A stretch of DNA of 36,903 bases. Source: Nitrospinota bacterium. GTDB lineage: Bacteria; Nitrospinota_A; UBA7883; JACRGQ01. Shown piece after piece: positions 17,680-26,517 of the stretch. Positions within the stretch are counted from its first letter, which is position 1. The number at the start of each line of letters is the position of its first letter. A program made the position numbers and the translations under genes. The DNA lies in assembly GCA_029881495.1 (NCBI GenBank), contig JAOUMJ010000012.1, positions 1-36,903 of the forward strand, in the 5' to 3' direction. Below the pieces are notes generated by a model, which worked only from the letters and a program-made list of their open reading frames with translations, was not told the DNA's origin and did not search any database.

Positions 17680-17696
17680 TTGGCATTCATTTTGCT
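17680..17696 (+). promoter_or_regulatory. Sigma54 (RpoN)-type promoter for the flagellar export operon
   Basis: TTGGCATTCATTTTGCT matches the sigma54 consensus YTGGCACGRNNNTTGCW at the invariant GG and GC, at the TTGC box and at most flanking positions, with exactly 10 nt between GG (17682-17683) and GC (17694-17695). The predicted transcript start near 17707 gives a leader of about 38 nt before fliO ATG 17745. Sigma54 control of flagellar export genes is established in several motile proteobacteria. The activator and its binding sites are not visible here. Confidence 0.72.
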
Positions 17697-17744
17697 TTAA
17701 GTAGTGAGTGAAGAGATTTTTTGACGGTTATTTTTGAGGTTAAG

Positions 17745-19007
17745 ATGAAAAAAGTATTAGTTTCGATTTTGTTGGGCTTCCTTTTCATGGTCATCGGAAA
17801 CAGCGCTGAGGCGATAGAGGGGAACAAATTTGAAAACTTCTCAGCCAACGCCGTTGGAGATGATTTCCGCCTCGAATTCACCTTTGAGAATACACCTGCT
17901 TCACAGATCAAAATAATGGACAAATCGGCGCAAATAGAGCTTAAAGGGGCCTATGTAATGCCCGCAAAGATGACTTATGAGCTGAATAAGGCCGGGGTCA
18001 AAGAGGTTTTCATTTACCAGTACGACAGGGAGACAATGCGCATCCGCATATTCCCCCAGGAGTCGATGGATATCCTGAAAAAGGCGATCTCATTCGTAAC
18101 TGAAAAGGGGAAGATCACCGCAAATATCAATACAAACGTCGCCGGGATAAAACCTATAAGCGAAACATATAAAGAGATAACAGCGTCAACAACCGGGAAA
18201 AGCGTCAAAATACCCGACGCGGTCGCAAAGGCCCCTGTCCCGCTTCTCAAGGATAATTCTGCGGCATTAATAGGAGATGGATTGCCCGAACCTGTAATAG
18301 AGGAACCTGCAAAAGAGGCAATCTCTGACAAACAAACTGCCGACCCTTCATCACCCGCAGACGGACTCTTTTCGAAGGTAAAGGGTGATGCGAGGATCTC
18401 GGATGACCAGAGCCTTGATTTCCTGAACTACAAGGATCCTGCCGCGCCTGAGGATGTTCCCTCAATGGGGAACGCGCTTCTGAAGGTCGGCAGCGCGCTA
18501 CTCATAGTGCTGTCGCTCATTTTCATCATAGCTTTCCTGGCAAAAAAGTACCTGAACGTCGCTGAAGGGAAGCTTGGCGGAAAGCGGGATATTAAGATAA
18601 TTTCCAGCCAGTATATCGGCGTTAAAAAGCAGGTAACAATGGTTGAGGTTGCCGGAGAGATACTTGTCCTCGGTGTCACCAGCCAGAGCATCAGCATCCT
18701 GGCACGCTACAACGACCCTGAAAAGATAGAGCAGATAAAGCTTGAAAACCGGTTGCCGAAAAAGCCGATCGGAGTGGCGAAGAAGATACCCGGCATGAAC
18801 TGGGGGGTAGGCTCCAAGAAAAAGCCCGCCAGGAAATTCGACCAGGAGATAGAGAACGTAAGCAAGAAGATGGACGAGGACGAGATCACAAGGGCGATAA
18901 ACAGCAAGGACAAGCTCATCTCAAGCGTTGCCGAGGAGATCGCCGCGAAGATGAAAGAGATGAAAAAGAACAGAAGCGCCGGATCGATGACAGAGGCGAT
19001 GGCATAA
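17745..19007 (+). CDS. fliO: Flagellar biosynthesis protein FliO with a large periplasmic domain
   Basis: This 420-residue protein precedes fliP, the classic fliO position. It has a signal peptide (VLVSILLGFLFMVIGNSAEA) and a beta-rich AMIN-like domain at about 28-130. A Pro/Ala/Asp-rich linker follows to about 240, then a membrane helix at about 246-266 and a short conserved FliO domain (KIISSQYIGVKKQVTMVEVAGEILVLGVTSQSISIL). The cytoplasmic tail is Lys-rich and charged. Canonical FliO is about 100-150 residues, so the N-terminal 240 residues and the long tail are additions. FliO helps assemble the FliP ring. ATG 17745 has GAGG six nt upstream and is preferred over TTG 17721. Confidence 0.87.
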   Translation: MKKVLVSILLGFLFMVIGNSAEAIEGNKFENFSANAVGDDFRLEFTFENTPASQIKIMDKSAQIELKGAYVMPAKMTYELNKAGVKEVFIYQYDRETMRIRIFPQESMDILKKAISFVTEKGKITANINTNVAGIKPISETYKEITASTTGKSVKIPDAVAKAPVPLLKDNSAALIGDGLPEPVIEEPAKEAISDKQTADPSSPADGLFSKVKGDARISDDQSLDFLNYKDPAAPEDVPSMGNALLKVGSALLIVLSLIFIIAFLAKKYLNVAEGKLGGKRDIKIISSQYIGVKKQVTMVEVAGEILVLGVTSQSISILARYNDPEKIEQIKLENRLPKKPIGVAKKIPGMNWGVGSKKKPARKFDQEIENVSKKMDEDEITRAINSKDKLISSVAEEIAAKMKEMKKNRSAGSMTEAMA

Positions 19008-19012
19008 CGAAA

Positions 19013-19765
19013 ATGAAAACGAAGATAATCCGATTTTTGCTTATCCTTCTCCCCCTCATACTCCTGTCGAGTATGGCGGCGGAAGCGGCCGGCATGCCGA
19101 CGATAAATATTGGCGTCTCGGATTCCAACGAGCCTGGGCAGGTGGCAACTTCGATGAAGATACTATTTCTTCTCACCATACTCTCCCTTGCGCCCGCAAT
19201 ACTTATCATGGTCACCTCGTTCGCAAGGATAGTCATCGTGCTCTCATTTCTGAGGCAGGCTATGGGAACCCAGCAAATGCCCCCGAACCAGCTCCTGATA
19301 GGGCTTGCGCTCTTCCTCACCTTCTTCATCATGGCGCCTGTATTCACCAAGATAAACAACGAGGCGATCCAGCCCTACTTCAGCAACCAGATAAGCCAGG
19401 ACGAAGCGATAAGGCTCGGCTCCGCCCCGCTTAGAAAGTTCATGCTCTCCCAGACGAGGGAGAAAGACCTTGCGATGTTCGTAAACCTTTCCAAGGAGGA
19501 GAGACCGAGAACGATAAACGATGTAGGCACACACCTAGTGGTTCCCGCGTTCATTTTGAGCGAACTTAAAACGGCATTCACCATCGGATTCATGATCTAT
19601 GTCCCGTTCCTTGTGCTGGACATGGTAATCGCCTCGGTGCTTATGAGCATGGGTATGATGATGTTGCCGCCTGTAATGATCTCACTCCCGTTCAAGCTTA
19701 TGCTGTTCGTCCTCGTGGACGGATGGTATCTGGTTGTCGGGTCACTTGTAAGAAGCTTCGGATAG
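19013..19765 (+). CDS. fliP: Flagellar export gate protein FliP
   Basis: This 250-residue membrane protein is the core pentamer of the flagellar type III export gate. It has a cleavable signal peptide (to about AAEA) and then MKILFLLTILSLAPAILIMVTSFARIVIVLSFLRQAMG. The PPNQLLIGLALFLTFFIMAP segment, the large periplasmic loop with EAIQPYF, and the C-terminal VPAFILSELKTAFTIGFMIYVPFLVLDMVIASVLMSMGMMMLPP are family hallmarks. Length matches. It begins 5 nt after fliO and is followed by fliQ after 12 nt. Confidence 0.98.
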   Translation: MKTKIIRFLLILLPLILLSSMAAEAAGMPTINIGVSDSNEPGQVATSMKILFLLTILSLAPAILIMVTSFARIVIVLSFLRQAMGTQQMPPNQLLIGLALFLTFFIMAPVFTKINNEAIQPYFSNQISQDEAIRLGSAPLRKFMLSQTREKDLAMFVNLSKEERPRTINDVGTHLVVPAFILSELKTAFTIGFMIYVPFLVLDMVIASVLMSMGMMMLPPVMISLPFKLMLFVLVDGWYLVVGSLVRSFG

Positions 19766-19777
19766 GAGAAAAAGGAA

Positions 19778-20047
19778 ATGACCCCTGAATATGTAGTTGA
19801 TTTTGCCAGAAGAGCGATGGAAGTCACCATAATGGTATCGGCGCCTATGCTCGGATTCGGTCTTATCATAGGGCTCGCCGTGTCCATATTCCAGGCGGTC
19901 ACCTCCATTCAGGAGATGACGCTTACATTCATCCCAAAAATCATCGGCGTCATGATAGCCATTATCGTATTCCTCCCCTGGATGATGCAGATAATGATCT
20001 CGTTCACATCCGGGATATTCCTCAGCATACCGACAGCTATCAGATGA
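19778..20047 (+). CDS. fliQ: Flagellar export gate protein FliQ
   Basis: This 89-residue, two-helix membrane protein of the export gate has helix 1 at about 17-38 (VSAPMLGFGLIIGLAVSIFQAVTSIQE) and helix 2 at about 50-72, joined by the conserved TSIQEMTLTFIPK loop. Length is standard. AGGAGAAAAAGG lies just before the ATG. The last codons overlap the fliR start by four bases (ATGA). Confidence 0.97.
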   Translation: MTPEYVVDFARRAMEVTIMVSAPMLGFGLIIGLAVSIFQAVTSIQEMTLTFIPKIIGVMIAIIVFLPWMMQIMISFTSGIFLSIPTAIR

Positions 20048-20823
20048 ACCTCTTCAATTTCGATATACCGGCTTTCCTGCAGTTCGTAATGGTATTCGTC
20101 AGGATAAGCGCCGTTGTATATTCGATCCCGATCATCGGCTCTCAAACGGTCCCTAAAACAGCGAAGATCGGCCTCGCCGCCGCAATTGCGTTCATCGCAT
20201 TCAGCTCCATAAAACTTCAGCCGGTAGACCTTTCAATGCCGATTATGAAACTCATACTAATGCTTCTTGGCGAAGTAGCCATCGGCCTGACCATAGGATT
20301 CGCGGCACAGCTCATATTTACCGCCGTTCAGCTCGCAGGTTCCGTGATAGGTTTTCAGATGGGCTTCGCGATCGTTAACGTTATGGACCCCGCCACCCAG
20401 GAGCAGGTATCTATCACCGCGCAGTTCCAGAACATCATGGCTCTCCTCATATTCCTCGCTATAGACGGCCACCACATGCTTATTAACGCGTCCGTAAGAA
20501 GCTTCGAGATGATCCCGTTACTCGGTTTCAATCCCTCCTCCGGGATAGTAGAGATAATGCTTCTCCTTACAAAAAACGTATTTATCTCTGCCATTAAAAT
20601 TGCCGCTCCGATAATGGCGGCGCTATTCCTTCTCAACGTTGCTCTCGGCCTGGTGGCTAGAACCGTTCCGCAGATGAACGTGTTTATCATCGGCTTCCCT
20701 CTACAGATTGCGGTCGGTCTTTTCATGATAGGGGCTACCGCGCCGATATTCGGATTGCTTTTTAAGAACGATTTCATGGAGCTGGAACACAGCCTGCACG
20801 CGATCTTTAGGCTTTTAGCATAG
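20044..20823 (+). CDS. fliR: Flagellar export gate protein FliR
   Basis: This 259-residue polytopic membrane protein caps the FliP5-FliQ4-FliR1 export gate. Multiple hydrophobic helices and family motifs are visible: GEVAIGLTIGFAAQLIFTAVQLAGSVIGFQMGFAI, DPATQEQVSITAQFQNIMALLIFLAIDGHHMLI, and VGLFMIGATAPIF near the end. Length matches. Its start overlaps the fliQ stop; flhB follows after 19 nt. Confidence 0.97.
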   Translation: MNLFNFDIPAFLQFVMVFVRISAVVYSIPIIGSQTVPKTAKIGLAAAIAFIAFSSIKLQPVDLSMPIMKLILMLLGEVAIGLTIGFAAQLIFTAVQLAGSVIGFQMGFAIVNVMDPATQEQVSITAQFQNIMALLIFLAIDGHHMLINASVRSFEMIPLLGFNPSSGIVEIMLLLTKNVFISAIKIAAPIMAALFLLNVALGLVARTVPQMNVFIIGFPLQIAVGLFMIGATAPIFGLLFKNDFMELEHSLHAIFRLLA

Positions 20824-20842
20824 GAAGGGGGTGAGGGTTTAA

Positions 20843-21916
20843 GTGGCTGATGATGACAAGGACCAGCGTACCGAAGAACCCACTGAAAAAAAACGTGGAG
20901 ACACGTTTAAAAAGGGGCAGACCGCGTCCTCGAAGGAGCTTAACTCCACCATTGTTCTCTTTGCCGCCGCCTCGCTCCTGTACGCAACGGGCGGAAGCAT
21001 AAGGGAAAACCTTTCTGAGATGATGGCAAACGGCCTTCGAACAGCCACGGAGAACGAACTGACTCTCTCTTCACTCCAACCGATGCTCCTTTACTACCTG
21101 GGGATCATAGGCTCCACCCTCGCGCCGATGATGCTCGCCATCATGGTGGCGGGTATCGCTTCAAGCGTTTTGCAGAACGGAGGGTTTATCCTCTCGCTAA
21201 ATCCGATTTCACCGAAATTCAACAAGCTGAACCCGTTGAAAGGTTTTGGGCGGTTCGTGAGCAAACAGGCTTTTATGGAGCTTTTCAAATCGTTTGCCAA
21301 GATAGGGATAGTCGGCTCCACATGTTATATGGTCGTTCAAAGCGAATGGGAGCGCATCCCGAATCTTTCGGGACAGGATATAGAGCAGACGATCCTGTTT
21401 ATCTCCATGCTCTGCATAAAACTTATCTTTTACACCCTTCTGATAATGATCTTTCTGGCGGGCGCAGATTTCATTTTTCAAAAACATACCTTCGAAGAAT
21501 CGCTGAAAATGACAAAACAGCAGGTGAAGGATGAAAGAAAGGATTCAGAAGGAAATCCGCAGGTAAAGGCGAAGATCCGGTCGACCCAGATAAGCATGGC
21601 GAGAAGGAGGATGATGGCCGATGTGCCAAAAGCCGAAGTCGTCATCACAAACCCTACCCACCTTGCCATAGCCATCGCGTACAACCGCGAAACAATGATC
21701 GCGCCTGTCATCGTGGCCAAGGGGGCAGGGCTCGTTGCTGAGAAAATAAAGGAAATTGCAAAAGAAAATAACATTCCGGTGGTCGAAGACAAGCCTTTGG
21801 CCCGAATCTTGTTTAAGACTATAGACATAGGACATGCGATACCTGAAGAACTCTTCAAGTCGATCGCGGAAATATTGGCGTATGTATACAGATTAAAGAA
21901 GAAAGTATTTAAATAA
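20843..21916 (+). CDS. flhB: Flagellar export switch protein FlhB
   Basis: This 357-residue protein sets substrate specificity of the flagellar export apparatus. The N-terminus (DDDKDQRTEEPTEKKRGDTFKKGQ) is the family signature. Four membrane helices follow, and the cytoplasmic domain carries the autocleavage motif NPTH at Asn270-His273, with cleavage after the Asn. The start is GTG 20843, preceded by GGAAGGGGGTGAGGG; no ATG gives the conserved N-terminus. It lies between fliR and flhA as in many bacteria. Confidence 0.97.
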   Translation: MADDDKDQRTEEPTEKKRGDTFKKGQTASSKELNSTIVLFAAASLLYATGGSIRENLSEMMANGLRTATENELTLSSLQPMLLYYLGIIGSTLAPMMLAIMVAGIASSVLQNGGFILSLNPISPKFNKLNPLKGFGRFVSKQAFMELFKSFAKIGIVGSTCYMVVQSEWERIPNLSGQDIEQTILFISMLCIKLIFYTLLIMIFLAGADFIFQKHTFEESLKMTKQQVKDERKDSEGNPQVKAKIRSTQISMARRRMMADVPKAEVVITNPTHLAIAIAYNRETMIAPVIVAKGAGLVAEKIKEIAKENNIPVVEDKPLARILFKTIDIGHAIPEELFKSIAEILAYVYRLKKKVFK

Positions 21917-21961
21917 CAAAGGCTTAGAAACATAAACGACATGAAAATTGGGGAAAAGAGA

Positions 21962-22015
21962 ATGAAATCGCACGCAGGTATTTTGACGTTTTCAGGGGGT
22001 AATTATGACGCCTAA
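21962..22015 (+). CDS. Possible 17-residue leader peptide overlapping the flhA start
   Basis: ATG 21962 has GGGGAAAAGAG directly upstream and opens a 17-codon frame (MKSHAGILTFSGGNYDA) that ends at TAA 22013-22015, 11 nt inside flhA in another frame. A longer version could start at ATG 21941. The overlap would allow ribosomes finishing the peptide to re-initiate at flhA. It may also be chance in the 88-nt flhB-flhA gap. Confidence 0.25.
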   Translation: MKSHAGILTFSGGNYDA

Positions 22016-24077
22016 GGACGGAATGCCGGCTTTCGCCAAATATAGCGACATTGGCCTGGCCCTGACTCTGGTGACGGTAGTGACCTTAATGGTCATACCA
22101 CTGCCATCGCTGATGCTCGATATTTTCCTCGCCTTCTCGATTACCCTGGCGATGATCATCCTCATGATATCGATATACATGAAATCGGCTCTTGAACTGA
22201 GAGCTTTTCCTTCGATACTCCTGATAATCACCCTTTTCCGCCTCTCCCTGAACGTTGCCTCCACGCGCCTGATCCTTACGCATGGAAACGAGGGGACTGC
22301 CGCCGCGGGAAAAGTCATCGAAAGTTTCGGAAGTTTTGTCGTGGGGGGCAACTACGTTGTCGGCGCGGTTATATTCATAATCCTCGTCCTCATCAATTTC
22401 ATAGTTATCACTAAAGGCTCCGTCCGTACCTCGGAAGTTGCCGCGAGATTCACCCTCGATGCCATCCCCGGCAAACAGATGTCGATAGATGCCGATCTCA
22501 ACGCCGGGCTAATCAACGAAGAGCAGGCAAGAAAAAGACGGAGAACTCTTGAAGAAGAAGCCGACTTCTACGGAAGCATGGACGGCGCGATCCGCTTCGT
22601 ACGCGGAGACGCGGTTGCGGGGATAATCATCACCATAATAAACATACTCGGCGGATTCGCCATCGGCGTGTTCCAGCAGGACATGACCGTAATGGACGCT
22701 ATCGGCGTATATACGATCCTGACCATCGGAGACGGCCTCGTTACCCAGATACCGGCCTTGATAGTTTCCACGTCATCCGGTCTTATCGTCACCCGTGCTA
22801 CATCAGACAAGGATATGGGTTCCGATATCGCGGGGCAGTTCCTCCTTCATCCGAAAGCGTTCGCCATTGCATCCGGCGTACTTGGATGTTTCGGCGTGGT
22901 ACCGGGCCTTCCGCATACAGCGTTCTTCTTCCTGGCCTTCCTCGCAGGCCTTATCGCCTACCTTACCCACCAGGCCGAGCTCGACATGATGAAGGCAAAG
23001 GAGATAGAAGAGAAAGAGAGAACCGAAGCCCCCGTTCAGGAGAAGGTGGAATCGCTCCTCCCTCTTGACGCGATGGAACTTGAGATAGGATATGAACTTA
23101 TTCCGCTTGTCGACGCATCGCAGGACGGGGAACTTCTCGACAGGATAAAATCTATCCGCAGGCAGTTTGCCCTTGAGATGGGATTTGTGGTTCCGCCGCT
23201 CCATATACGCGATAACCTCCAGTTGAAACCGAATGAATACTCCATCCTGATAAAGGGTGTAGAAATAGCCAAAGGCGAGCTTTGGATGAACCACTATCTC
23301 GCAATGGATCCGGGCACCGGCGTTGAGCCTATACCGGGCACCAGGACCACCGAGCCTACATTCGGACTCCCGGCGCTTTGGATATCCGAAGGGAACAAGG
23401 AGCGGGCGAAATCGGCCGGATATACCGTTGTCGACGTTGCCACTGTGCTCACGACCCACATTAAAGAGACGATTAAGAAACATGCCTCCGAGCTTCTCGG
23501 CAGACAGGAAGTGTACAACCTCATCGAGACCTTCAAGGAACACTCACCGAAGGTCGTCGAGGATCTTGTTCCGAATGTCCTTTCACTCGGACAGGTGCAA
23601 AAGGTTCTTCAATCGCTTCTTTCTGAGGAAATTTCCGTGCGCGATCTTGGAACCATTCTGGAAACCCTTTCCGAATGGGCGCCGATAATAAAGGACAGCG
23701 ACATACTCGCCGAATATGTAAGGCAGAATCTCGCAAGACCTATCACCAAACAGTTCCAGACAAGCGAAGGGAAAATACCGGTCATCGCGCTAAACAAACA
23801 TATCGAAGACAACGTAGCCGATGCCGTAAAACAGACTGCTCATGGCACATATCTTGCTCTTGAACCTGACATGGCGCAAAAACTGATCGATAAAATAAAA
23901 AAGGAGATGGAGAAATTCTCACTCCTCAACTACCAGCCGATACTCCTTACCTCCCCCGGCATAAGACTGCATCTGAAACGTCTTACCGAGAGGTTCATCC
24001 CGAATCTGGTAGTGCTCTCTCATAACGAAATACTCCCCTCAGCCGAGGTTGAGACCTTATCGGTGGTGAGCGGATGA
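22005..24077 (+). CDS. flhA: Flagellar export protein FlhA
   Basis: This 690-residue nonameric ring protein forms the ion-conducting and chaperone-docking part of the export apparatus. About eight membrane helices cover residues 18-310. The FHIPEP signature region reads RFTLDAIPGKQMSIDADLNAG, followed by EEADFYGSMDGAIRFVRGDA. The cytoplasmic domain (about 345-690) contains GYELIPLVD, VVPPLHIRDN and RQEVYNLIETFKEHSPKVVEDLVP. Length matches the family. AGGGGGTAATT precedes the ATG. The stop overlaps flhF by ATGA. Confidence 0.98.
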   Translation: MTPKDGMPAFAKYSDIGLALTLVTVVTLMVIPLPSLMLDIFLAFSITLAMIILMISIYMKSALELRAFPSILLIITLFRLSLNVASTRLILTHGNEGTAAAGKVIESFGSFVVGGNYVVGAVIFIILVLINFIVITKGSVRTSEVAARFTLDAIPGKQMSIDADLNAGLINEEQARKRRRTLEEEADFYGSMDGAIRFVRGDAVAGIIITIINILGGFAIGVFQQDMTVMDAIGVYTILTIGDGLVTQIPALIVSTSSGLIVTRATSDKDMGSDIAGQFLLHPKAFAIASGVLGCFGVVPGLPHTAFFFLAFLAGLIAYLTHQAELDMMKAKEIEEKERTEAPVQEKVESLLPLDAMELEIGYELIPLVDASQDGELLDRIKSIRRQFALEMGFVVPPLHIRDNLQLKPNEYSILIKGVEIAKGELWMNHYLAMDPGTGVEPIPGTRTTEPTFGLPALWISEGNKERAKSAGYTVVDVATVLTTHIKETIKKHASELLGRQEVYNLIETFKEHSPKVVEDLVPNVLSLGQVQKVLQSLLSEEISVRDLGTILETLSEWAPIIKDSDILAEYVRQNLARPITKQFQTSEGKIPVIALNKHIEDNVADAVKQTAHGTYLALEPDMAQKLIDKIKKEMEKFSLLNYQPILLTSPGIRLHLKRLTERFIPNLVVLSHNEILPSAEVETLSVVSG

Positions 24078-25372
24078 ACATAAGAAAATACCGCGCCGTA
24101 GACATGAAATCGGCCATCGCCAGGATAAAGGCGGACATGGGCCCGGACGCAGTGATACTCAGCACCAAACAGGTGACCAATACCAACGGGGCGTTCGGCA
24201 TTTTTGCCAGACCGCTCATCGAGATCACCGCCGCGCTCGACCCCGAAGGGAAAACCAAAAAGAGAGAAGAAAAGAATTACGGAGACGACACCTATAACGG
24301 AGAGAGCCTTAGAGAAAGCTCCCCCAGAAGGAACTCGTCATACAGAAGAAAAAGCGAGCCAGCCAGAGAAGAGAGCAAGAACGATATCGAATCGATGCTA
24401 AGCGTTCTGGAGCCGATATTCACGGAGATCACCGAGCTGAAAAGCATGGTCTCCTCCACCTCGCAGGCGGAGGCTATCGGGCGAACCGACCTGAAGAAAG
24501 CCGCAAGACTTTCTGATGAGCTTCAGGAAATGAAATCGATGTTCGGGATCATGCTGGAAGATTCGGCGTTTGTAAAAGGGCTGAACCTCGATACGAACTA
24601 CCTCCTCTGCTACCGGAAAATGCTTGAGCTCGGCATTGAGCCTCAATACGCTCTCCGCCTCGTTCAAAAGGTGCGGGATAACGTTCCCGGCGGGAGGGAG
24701 ATAGATATCAAAAGCATCTATTCCGAGGTGAAGAAAAACCTGGCCGAATCTCTCCTGATTGGCGAACCTATCAAACCGTATGTTGGCGGGCCAAGAGTCG
24801 TCTCCCTTATCGGACCGACAGGCGTGGGGAAAACGACCACCGTTGCAAAAATAGCCGCAGACCTCACTCTCGAAGGGAAGAAGGTCGGCCTTATCACGAT
24901 AGACACTTACAGGATCGCGGCGGTTGAACAGCTTAAAATTTACGCGGGGATACTGAACATACCTCTAGAAGTGGTTCTGACGCCGGATGAACTCGCTACC
25001 GCCATTTCGGACTTCTCGTCAAAGGATGTCATCATTATCGATACAGCGGGGCGGAGCCAGCGCGACAGCGAAAAGCTCGACGAACTCTCTTCGTTCCTCT
25101 CAGTAAGCGACCTCATCGAAAACTACCTGGTGCTGAGCGCGTCGTCCGACAGCGCGGTGCTCGACCAGTCGATAAACAATTTCGGCACTATCCCCATCAC
25201 TGGGCTGATCTTCACGAAAATGGACGAGACCCTCAAGCCGGGGGTGGTAATTTCGCAGAACTTCAAAACAGGGTTGCCGATAACCTATTTAACGAATGGA
25301 CAAAAAGTTCCGGAAGACATTGAAAAAGCTACTGCCGGAAGCATTGCCGACTCAATTTTTTCTAAAGATTGA
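24074..25372 (+). CDS. flhF: Flagellar placement GTPase FlhF
   Basis: This 432-residue SRP-type GTPase helps determine where and how many flagella form. An N-terminal basic B domain (about 1-150, with MNIRKYRAVDMKSAIARIKADMG and a charged low-complexity stretch) is followed by the N domain. The G domain has P-loop GPTGVGKTTT at 247-256, G2-like DTYRIAAVEQL, G3 DTAGRS and G4 TKMDE. It overlaps the flhA stop and is followed after 36 nt by its regulator flhG, as in polarly flagellated bacteria. This pairing suggests polar or otherwise position-controlled flagella (inference). Confidence 0.97.
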   Translation: MNIRKYRAVDMKSAIARIKADMGPDAVILSTKQVTNTNGAFGIFARPLIEITAALDPEGKTKKREEKNYGDDTYNGESLRESSPRRNSSYRRKSEPAREESKNDIESMLSVLEPIFTEITELKSMVSSTSQAEAIGRTDLKKAARLSDELQEMKSMFGIMLEDSAFVKGLNLDTNYLLCYRKMLELGIEPQYALRLVQKVRDNVPGGREIDIKSIYSEVKKNLAESLLIGEPIKPYVGGPRVVSLIGPTGVGKTTTVAKIAADLTLEGKKVGLITIDTYRIAAVEQLKIYAGILNIPLEVVLTPDELATAISDFSSKDVIIIDTAGRSQRDSEKLDELSSFLSVSDLIENYLVLSASSDSAVLDQSINNFGTIPITGLIFTKMDETLKPGVVISQNFKTGLPITYLTNGQKVPEDIEKATAGSIADSIFSKD

Positions 25373-25408
25373 TTTACATTAACATGATAATTTTGGGAGA
25401 ATAACAGT

Positions 25409-26263
25409 ATGGATCAGGCGGGAACGTTAAGAAAAATGGCAACCAGCGCCGAAGAAGCCGGAACTGAAAAACAGCATATCAAAGGGATTGCTGTTGCCAG
25501 CGGTAAAGGTGGCGTGGGGAAAACCAACATAGTGGCAAACACCGCCTTCGAACTTTGCCGCAAGGGGAAAAAGGTGCTCGTGTTCGACGCCGATATGGGA
25601 CTCGGCAATATCCATATCCTCCTCGGCCTCGCGCCCAAATATAACATCGGCCACGTCCTTACAGGCTCGAAAAAACTGCGCGACATCCTCGTTGAGGGGC
25701 CGGGCGGGATCGCTATCCTTCCCGCATCCACGGGAAATAAGAAATACAGCGAAATAACAACTGAAGAAAAACTCGTACTTAAAACAGAGCTCGAGATCCT
25801 GCAGAAGGAGTTTGACTACATAATCTTCGACATCGGCGCGGGGATATCGGCAAACGTCATGTTCTTCTGCTCTGCCGTTGAAGATGTCGTGGTTATCGCC
25901 ACTCCGGAGCCGACATCATTCTCCGATGCGTACGCAATCATGAAGGTTCTTTCGCGGGACTACCTCGTAAAGAAATTCAAGCTCCTCGTGAACATGTGCT
26001 ACTCGCGAAAAGAGGCTATAAGCATCTTCCAGAGGCTCGTTATGGTCGCCGACAAATTCGGACTCGGCATCAAGATCGATTTTCTCGGCCATATCATAGA
26101 CGATGATTCAGTCAGCAAGGCCGTAAGGAAACAGCAGCTGGTCTGCAACACCTTCCCGAACTCGGAATCTAGCAAATGCATCATAAACATCGCCGATACG
26201 CTTGAGAAGACCTTGACCGGCGGCGAAATAAGCTGGGCAAACGTTTTTAACGGTAGTGAATAA
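25409..26263 (+). CDS. flhG: MinD-like ATPase FlhG (FleN), flagellar number regulator
   Basis: This 284-residue MinD/ParA-family ATPase has the deviant Walker A motif KGGVGKT at 33-39, the DADMGLGNIHILLGLAP region, and a C-terminal part that in the family contains a membrane-targeting helix. The N-terminus, MDQAGTLRKMA, matches the DQAxxLR activator motif with which FlhG stimulates FlhF GTPase activity. Length is normal. GGGAGAATAACAGT precedes the ATG. Its stop overlaps the next small gene (TAATG). Confidence 0.95.
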   Translation: MDQAGTLRKMATSAEEAGTEKQHIKGIAVASGKGGVGKTNIVANTAFELCRKGKKVLVFDADMGLGNIHILLGLAPKYNIGHVLTGSKKLRDILVEGPGGIAILPASTGNKKYSEITTEEKLVLKTELEILQKEFDYIIFDIGAGISANVMFFCSAVEDVVVIATPEPTSFSDAYAIMKVLSRDYLVKKFKLLVNMCYSRKEAISIFQRLVMVADKFGLGIKIDFLGHIIDDDSVSKAVRKQQLVCNTFPNSESSKCIINIADTLEKTLTGGEISWANVFNGSE

Positions 26264-26517
26264 TGACCGGATATATCAAAAAAATCCCTGTCGCGGTATC
26301 GATGATATTCTTCTCGGTTGCCGCGTTCACCGCGCTCCTGTTCGGTTCCGATATCGGAGCTGCGCTCTACAAGGGGTTCATAGCGTCTGTGATCTCATTT
26401 ATATTCGCAGTACCGCTCGCATACGTCCTTTTTGAAGAGAAAATACCTGAACCGACACCCCCGGAAGGACTTGAAAAGCTCGCCGAAAAATTCAAAAGGA
26501 AAGAATATCCCGAATAG
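26263..26517 (+). CDS. Small two-helix membrane protein in the flagellar operon, uncharacterised
   Basis: An 84-residue protein whose ATG overlaps the flhG stop (TAATG), so it is very probably the last gene of the flagellar operon. Two hydrophobic segments lie at about 10-28 and 36-56, joined by a short GSDIGAALYKG turn, followed by a charged, Pro-rich cytoplasmic tail (EEKIPEPTPPEGLEKLAEKFKRK). I do not recognise a family. In many bacteria fliA (sigma28) follows flhG; here this gene does. A role in flagellar placement or assembly is suggested only by position. Confidence 0.75.
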   Translation: MTGYIKKIPVAVSMIFFSVAAFTALLFGSDIGAALYKGFIASVISFIFAVPLAYVLFEEKIPEPTPPEGLEKLAEKFKRKEYPE

